Shown here: positions 8,601 to 17,600 of the stretch, piece after piece
How the letters are laid out: each line of letters starts with the position of its first letter
Numbering within the stretch: position 1 is the stretch's first letter
Assembly (NCBI GenBank): GCA_009924735.1
Contig: RFQZ01000009.1
Span: 1 to 64,000 of the forward strand
Reading direction: 5' to 3'
From: Flavobacteriia bacterium
GTDB lineage: Bacteria; Bacteroidota; Bacteroidia; Flavobacteriales_D; Crocinitomicaceae
Length of the DNA stretch: 64,000 nt
Translations under genes and position numbers: made by a program
Notes under the pieces: model-generated
Seen by the model: the letters and a program-made list of their open reading frames with translations, nothing else
The model's database searches: none
Told to the model about the DNA's origin: nothing

Positions 8601-11600
8601 TCACCGACCTTTAATGCTTGTCCGGGCACCAACGCAACCTTTACGGTAAACATCAGTCAGACGCCATCCATTACCAATGCAAATTTAGCCCAAAGCATTT
8701 GTTCGGGTGCAAACACTACCGCTGTGACTTGGACTTCTGCCCTTGCAACAACGACCTATGCTTGGACGGGTGTAGCAAGTGCCGGAACCGTGACAGGTTT
8801 TACAGCAAGTGGAAATGGTGTGTTGCCATCAATGGCGATTGTGAACAGTGGAAATTCGCCTCAAACGGTTACGTACACGGTGACGCCCACGAGAAATGGA
8901 TGTCCAGGAACGCCAATTACCTATGTCATTACGATTAATCCTACTCCAATTTTAACATTATCTGCAAACCAAACCGTTTGTGGTGGAAGTCCGACCGCGG
9001 TAACCGGTTTTTCAAATTCTGTGGCTGGGGGTAGTTTTACCTTTGCTTTACAAAATCCAGCTTCGGTTCCAGTGACCATTACAGGTAATCCCGTCAATGG
9101 AACAGGTCAAATACCAGCGAGTACGATTAACAATGCCGGGGTAAATCCTTACACCTTGAATTACCTCATCACGCCAACTGCAGCGAATTGCCCAGGTGCT
9201 ACAGGTGTATTTTCAATTACCATAAATCCAGCGCCGGTAACCAATTTTTCAATTGCAAATCAATCCATTTGTACCGGAGGAAATACGGCCAGCGTAAACT
9301 TAAGCAGTGCAACACCTGGTGTGAGTTTTTCTTGGAGTGTTCAAGGAGCAATTCCAGCAGGGTTGCAAAACTTTAATCCTATCTCTGGCGCAAGCACCAT
9401 TCCTGTCTATTCCAATCTTATAAATTCAACCATTTCCCCCATTGTAATAACCATTATGGCGCAAGCTACGACAACGGGGCCATCCCAATGTCTTGGCTCC
9501 ATGATGCCTTACACCATTACCGTAAATCCTACCCCTACGGCCGTAGCGTCTTTTGTAAGCAACGATACCATTTGTTCCAATTCACAGATAAACATTGCAT
9601 TAACTTCAAATACACCCAATACCAATTTCACTTGGACAGCGGTGAATGGCAATGGGATAACAGGTGGGGCAGCCTCTTTAAATCCGGGGGTTTCAATTAC
9701 ACAAACTTTGGTAAATGCAACGGTGAATTTTGGAACGGTAACCTACACCATTACCCCCGTTGTGGCGGGCGCTTGTCCCGGTATTCCCATACAAGTGGTG
9801 GCGTATGTGAATCCTGTTTCTGTTGTGACGGGTTTAAATCCGTTGACTTTTTGTCCTGGCAGCATTGCAGTCGTGCCTCCGTTTACAAGTTCACCTTTAG
9901 GGGCTTCGTTTTCCTGGACGAATTCGAATGCGGTAATTGGATTGGCAGTTTCCGGTAATGGAAACATTCAAAACTTCACAGCCGGCGCCAACAATACGAA
10001 CCTTGCCATATCGGGAAATGTGGTGGTTACGCCTACCTTTAACGGTTGTCCAGGTACACCTTCAAATTTCAACATCACAATCAACCCAACACCAACGGTT
10101 ACAAATCCAGTGGTCACCCAAACCATTTGTTCTGGCGCTCCGACGCTTGGCGTTGTTTGGCAAAGTGGTGTGGCTGGAACGACCTATGCTTGGTCTGTAG
10201 CTTCAAACGGAAACAATGTAAGTGGGTTTCTTCAAAATGGTTCGGGTAACTTACCCATTCAAGCGAGCATCGTTAATTCAGGGAACAGCATTCAAAATGT
10301 TGTTTATACGGTGGTTCCAACTGCAAATGGATGTGTAGGTATTTCAAGTTCTTACACCATTCAAGTGAATCCCATTCCGGTTTTGACATTGTCAACGAAC
10401 CAAAATATTTGCAGTGGTACGGCAACCTTAGCAACGCAATTCACCAACAGTGTAGCAGGAGGGGGGTATGCTTGGAGCGTTACGAATGGGGCTCAAATTC
10501 CAAATACGGTAACGGGATTTGTTAACAGTGGTTCCAATCAGATTCCCGTGATGACCCTGAACAATGTTGGTACGGCCAACCAAGTGATAGCCTATTCAGT
10601 AACCCCGAATGCAAACGGTTGTAACGGTCAACCTGGTAGTTTTCAAGTAACTGTTTTTCCGAGCCCGACTTCGGCATTTTCCATTGCTCCACAAACGATT
10701 TGTAGCCAAGGAAATACGCAGGCTGTTACGATTACATCAACCACAGCCAATGCCACTTTCGCTTGGTCTGCGCCCAATCCTTTGCCAAATGGACTCACAA
10801 ATTTTAATCCTACTTCAGGAAATACTTCTACCATTCCCTCCTTTCAAAATTTAACGAACGCGACCAATCTTCCAATCTCTGTTGTACTTACAGCCATCGC
10901 AACTACATCAGGAAATGCCAATTGCCCTGGTCCACCAGCAAACTACACGATCATCATAAATCCAACCGTAATCGCTCAGTCCAATTTCGTGAGCAATGAT
11001 ACGATCTGCAGTGGAACGCAAATATCCATAGGTTTAACCTCCACGACTCCGAATGCACAATTTACTTGGACGGTGAATCAAGGAAATGGAATCAGTGGAG
11101 CTTCGCCGTCGGCCGTTTCCTCTGCTACCATTCAACAAACGTTAACAAACAATACAGGTGCTATTGGACAAGTAACTTACCTTGTCACCCCTCAGGTTGG
11201 TGCATGTTTAGGAACCCCTATTCAAGTTATTGCCTACGTAAAACCTGTAGCAACCCTTTCCCCTTTAAACAATTTAGCTGCTTGTCCGGGGGCTCCTCTC
11301 ACACCAAGCGTGTTTACATCCATTCCTGCGCAATCGACTTATTCATGGACAAATTCCAATGTTCAAGTTGGATTGTTGGCCTCAGGAATCGGAAACATTC
11401 CTACATGGAATGCACCTATAAACAATGGAGTTACAACACTCACTTCTGTTGTAAATGTGACCCCAAGCTATCAAGGTTGTAATGGTACGCCATCAAGTTT
11501 TACGATAACAGTCTACCCAACGCCGTCCATAACCACTTTACCATTGTCACAAACGGTGTGCGAGGGTCAACCAACGACACCGATTACTTTTACGAGTTCA

Positions 11601-14600
11601 TTGCCTGGTTCGAGCATTGCATGGGCATTTGGCAATGCAGGGCCTTCCTTGACAACTTTTAACGCTGGAAATGGCCAAAACCCATTGCCTTCGATGACTG
11701 TTTCTCATTCAGGAAATACAGCACAAAACATCATTTATCTGGTCCAAGCTACCAGTGCGAACAACTGTGTTGGTGTGAATGTAAATTACACCATTATCGT
11801 AAATCCGAACCCCATCGTAACGTCGGTTCAAGACCAAACCTTATGTTCTGGACAATCCACTGTGTTGACTTCCTACCAAAACTCGGTACAAGGTGGAGGG
11901 TTTACTTGGAGTTTGTTAAATGCAAACATTCCAAATGCGGTTACTGGGTATGTTTCTCCATCGGGTACGGGTCAAATACCTGCGGCACAAATCAGTAATT
12001 CTGGAACACAACCATACATCTTAAACTACCTTGTCACGCCAAACGCTTCAGGTTGCAATGGAATCCCTGATACCTTTTCAATTACTGTAATGCCTGCACC
12101 CACGGTTGTTTTCGCGGGAGGGAATACCCAAACGGTCTGTAGTGGGTTGATGTCAAACCCTGTTTCAATGAGTTCAACCACCCCTAATGTGATTTGGAGT
12201 TGGAATGTCACGAATGTGAATGGGGTAGTGGGAGCCAATCCGATCAGTGGAAATGGAGCTACGGTTCCTGCTTTTACATTAACTCAAAATACCAATACGT
12301 CTCAAAATGTTGTGATAACCGCGCAAGCAAGTACAACCAATGGGGGGTGTCAAGGAACTTTGGCGACGTATACCATCGTGGTAAATCCAATTCCTGTGGC
12401 AACCTTAACTTTAACGCCAGGAAACGTAGTCTGTTCCAATGGTACCGTTAATTTGAACTTGTCATCAAACGTGAATGGTTCGACTTTCAGTTGGACGTCA
12501 AATGCAACCGCAGGAATTACAGGAAATACAAATGCAAGTGGAGCCGTCATCACAAATACCTTGGTGAACTCAACAAGCAATGTTGGAACGGTTACCTATT
12601 CCATTACCCCAACGGCTTCAAATTGTCCAGGACTTCCCATTTCTCAAGTTGTTTCCGTTAACCCTGTTCCAATCGTAACTGGCCTTAGTAATCTAGCTGT
12701 TTGTCCAGGATCCTCAATTTCACCTGCAGCTTTCCAAAGTGTACCCGCAGGATCCACTTTTAGTTGGAGTAATTCCAATACAAACATTGGTTTGGTAGCT
12801 TCAGGTCTGTCGAACATTACTTCTTGGCAAGCGCCAGTTAACAATGGCAATTCGAGTCAAGTGGGTACGATAACGGTTACACCGACCTTCGGAAATGGAT
12901 GCGTAGGTACGCCAAGTTCATTTACGGTCACAGTTTACCCAACCCCACAAATCACTACCGTTCCATTGTCTCAAACCTTGTGTGAGAACGTTGCAAGTCA
13001 GGCAGTTAATTTCACATCAAACATTCCAAACAGTACCATAAATTGGTCCTTTGCTAATGCAGGAGCTGGATTGAGTGGGCATCCAACAGGGCAAGGTGTA
13101 AATCCGCTGCCCACGATTACTTTTTCCAATGCTTTAAGTACGACGCAAACGGCACAGTATACGGTAACAGCAACGTCCGCAAATCAATGTGTAGGAACGC
13201 CTGCAACTTATACTTTCACAGTGAATCCAATTCCTGTACTTACAGCACCAGGTGTTCAAACGGTCTGTAGCGGTCAGCCCACCACATCCGTAGCCTTTTT
13301 GGCAGATGTAATAGGTTCAGTGTATACGTGGACTGCCATTTCACCACCTGCGGGACTCTCAGGGTTTACGGCAAATGGCGCATCAAATTTAGGATCGATG
13401 ACGATAAGCAATGCCACTGCGAATCCATTGCAATTGGTATATTCTGTTACGCCATCCGCTGCGGGTTGTTCGGGCCTTAGTGGAAATTTCACCTTCACAG
13501 TTAATCCATCCCCAACGGTGTTGTTTTCTATTGGAAATCAAAGTCTTTGCTCGGGTAGTTTAACCAATCCAGTGAATTTAACGACCTCTACGAACAATGC
13601 AACCATTTCTTGGACAGTAGCTGTGCCTGGGGGAATTTTAGGACTGAATACTTTGTCGGGTAACAATTCCATACCTGCCTACAATTTAACCAACAATACC
13701 GCAGGAAATTTAACGGCCACGTTTACGGCAATTGCATCTACCGCTGGAAATACAGTTTGTCCTGGAACCCCTGCGATTTATACCCTAACCATAAGTCCTC
13801 AAAATGGAATCTCTGTTGTGGCCGTTGACAGCAGTTTATGTTCAGGAAGTTCGGTGCAAATCCAAATTTCTTCGAATACAGCCGGGTTAACTTATTCTAC
13901 CGTAGCAACCCCATCTCAAGGTGTTACCGGCGCATCCAATGTAAATGGCACCCAGATTTCTCAGGTTTTAGTGAACAATACCAATTCACAGGGCAATGTG
14001 ACTTACACCGTAACAGCATCGGCACCGCCAGGAAGTACCTGTCCCAGTCAAACGGTTTCCCTACCGATTACCGTCGAACCAGTTCCCACCGTTCAATATT
14101 CCATTGCAAACCAATCCCTATGTTCAGGAAATACCTCGCAAATTGTAAATTTAACAACCAATGTTGCAGGTGCTTCCATCGTATGGAATGCGAATGTTCC
14201 AGTTGGTATTATAGGGATGCAAGCATCGGGAAGTAATAGCATTCCAGGAATTGTTTTGAATAATGCCACAAATGCTTCTGGTGTTATTACCATCAATGCC
14301 TTAGCAACCGTTCAAGGATGTCCTGGCGTATCTAACCCATACCAAATAACTGTTTTCCCAAATCCGACCTTGACAATTAATCCACCAAACGATACAATCT
14401 GCAGCAATACAAATATTGCGGCATCATTCAGTTCCAATGTAGCAAATACAAATTATGCTTGGACCATTTCATCGAATCCGAACATAACCGGCGCGTCAAA
14501 TGGAAGTGGAAACACAATCAATCAGGTACTTAACAATGTTTCAGCGCAAATCCAATCCATTACATACAATGTGAATTCAACAGGTCCAGGGCCTAATGGT

Positions 14601-17600
14601 GGATGTCCGGGCCAGGTGGGTGCGTTAAATGTCTGGGTAAATCCTGTGGCATCGGTTACTTTCTCTTTGTTAAATCAAACCCTTTGTTCGGGATCAAGCA
14701 GTCAGGCTGTTTCCATTATCAGCCCAACTCCAAATGCACAAATATCTTGGACAGCAAGCATTCCTGCAGGAATTACCGGTACGGTAGCAAATGGTTTGAA
14801 TACAATTCCCGCACAGAATCTGGTAAACAATACAAACGGTCCATTAACCATTGTTTACACTACAAATGTAAGTACACCCGCTGGGAATTGTGCGGGACAA
14901 ATTTCTACGTATTCCATCACGGTGAATCCTATTCCCGTACTATCCTTTTCCGGTAACAACCAAGTGTTGTGCTCCGGGAATTCAACGGTGGCAATCAATC
15001 TTTTATCCAATCTATCTGCAGCTGCAGCGGCTGGCGTAACTTATTCTTGGTCATCAACCCAACCGAATGGAATGAGCGGGGTTTCAACATCCGGATTAAA
15101 TGCGATACCTGTTCAAACCCTTGTGAATGCAAGCTCAGCGCCAATAACCATTTCCTACATTGGTTCCATCACCTACACCAACAATGCTTTTGCTTGTCAG
15201 GGCAGCAATGCAACGTATCAGGTTACCGTAAATCCACTTCCCGTCGTAACTGCTACGGTTGCAAGTCCGACCATCTGTTCTGGAGATACGGCCATTGTTT
15301 GTTTCACATCTCCAGTGGTTGGGACTAATTTTGTTTTTACAGGAATCGCTAGCAATGGAATAACGGGGGTACAAAACGGAAATGGCAATTGTTTGAGTCA
15401 AATCTTGGTAAACGCGTTGTTAACCCAAGGAAATGCTACATATTCTGTGGTCGGAACTGCGAATGGTTGTACAGGCACACCTGTAACAGCAACGGTATTA
15501 ATCAATCCAAATCCTACAGTTACAGCGATGAATAATGCGGTCGTTTGTCCAGGACAAGCCATTCCGAATCAAACCTTTGCATCTACACCTGCAGGAGCAA
15601 CTTTTAGTTGGGTTAATTCAAATCCATCCATTGGACTCAATGCATCGGGGAATGGGGCGATTCCTGGTTGGGTTGCGCCGGTAAATTCAACCGGAGGATC
15701 TTTTGTTGGAAACATTTCCGTAAATGCGACCTTAAATGGTTGTGTCGGGTCAAACGTTTCCTTTTCAGTCACTGTTAGCCCAACACCAACTTTAACCGTT
15801 AATCCGCAATCCATTGTTATTTGTTCTGGAAGCAATGCCGTAATCAATTGTAATTCGAATGTTTCCAATGCCACCCTAAATTGGGTTGCTGCTGCGGTAA
15901 ATACCAATGGCGCAAGCAATGGAAACGGGAATGCAGTGAATGGAAATTTTTTAATCAGTCAAGCCCTAAGCACCTCAATAAACGCTGTCGGAAATGTCAC
16001 TTACACGATTACGCCTCAAGCAAATGGATGCGTGGGAAGTCCGGTTCAAGTTCCTGTTACAGTTAACCCCGTTCCCGTCGCTAACATCAATCCATTGGGT
16101 CAAACCATTTGCAGTGGAAATCCAACACTCCTGATCATCTCTGGAAACATACCGGGCATAAATTACGGATGGACCATAAGTAACAATCAAAACATTACAG
16201 GGGCCTCCGCCGGTTCAGGAGACACGATCGCTCAAGTGCTAACAAGTTCTTCAACAGGCGCTCAAACCTTAACTTACAGCGTTACGCCGTCCTTAAATGG
16301 ATGCAATGGAAACATCGTAAATGCTGTGGTAACGGTAAGCCCAACACCGGTGCTTACGCCTGTTGTCAATGGTGCAACCATATGCAGTGGCGCAAGTACG
16401 AACATTGTTTTAAACTCAAATGTATTAAACACTACGTATGCCTATACAGCCAATTCAAACAATGGCATCATCGGAGCGTCAAGTGGAACAACAACGCCAA
16501 TCGTTCAGCAATTGACCAATCCGAATTTATCTCCAGGTCAGGTGATTTACAACATAATCCCATCAGCCAATGCGTGCAATGGAGCACCGGTTTCGGTAAC
16601 AATCACTGTAAACCCAGTGGCGTCGGTAATTCCAAGCCAAAATACAATCGTAATTTGCAGTGGTCAAAGTGCAAATGTTCAGTTTTTAAGCAATGCGCCA
16701 GGCGCAACATTTAACTGGAGTGTTAGCCAAAATCCACAAGTTTCTGGGCAAGCCGCTGGAAGTGGAAATGCCATTTCTCAGGTATTAACGAATAACACGT
16801 TTGCGGTGCAGAATTTCAATTATTTGGTAGTCCCTGTTTTTGGGGTTTGTCCCGGGAATCAATTCACCATTCCCGTAACAGTCAATCCACTTCCACAAAT
16901 AGTTGCAGGACAATTGTTGAATACCTGTGCAAGTACAGCTCCGTTTAATTTGACGGGTTATTCGCCGGCCGGAGGAACTTGGTCTGGAACAGGAATTACG
17001 AATGGGCAATTGGGAACTTTTAGTCCACAAGTTTCGGGAATCGGACAGTTTCAGTTGACTTACAGTTATACAAATCCAATAACAGGTTGCATCAACTCGG
17101 GGATACGAACGGTTGTGGTAAATGCGCTGCCGGTTCCTCTTTTCACGATGGATACCTTAAAATGCACGAATACAACGGTAAGCATTGTAAACAATTCGAC
17201 AGGGGCAAGCACGTATAACTGGAATTTTGGAAATGGTGCGACCTCAACCCAAGTGAATCCATTGTATCAATATCCCCAAGGAGGAAATTATACAGTTTGG
17301 TTGACAGCTACATCTGCACAAGGATGCGTAGATTCAACATCACACGCCATACAAATCATTACCACGCCAACGCCGTCCTATGTTCCTTCTGTTTATTCTG
17401 GATGTGGTCCTTTGAGTGTGAATTTCAACAATACAACCACAGGGAGTTTCATCAATTCTTATTTTTGGAATTTTGGATTCCCAGCCAATGGACCCTTTTC
17501 AAATGCGCAAAATCCAGGAACCATTGTGTTTCCGGCGCCTTGGGTACAAGATACAAACTATGTCATTTCTTTATCAGCTACAAATCAGTGCGGAACGGCT

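Noticed and set aside
7853-8653. Consecutive antisense ORFs (110, 64, 90 aa) and many similar +/- ORFs across 5600-18000
   Set aside because: They lie within the giant repeat gene in alternative frames. Translations are composition-driven (Val/Ala/Pro-rich) and lack homology-like motifs. The repeat's codon bias leaves other frames open.
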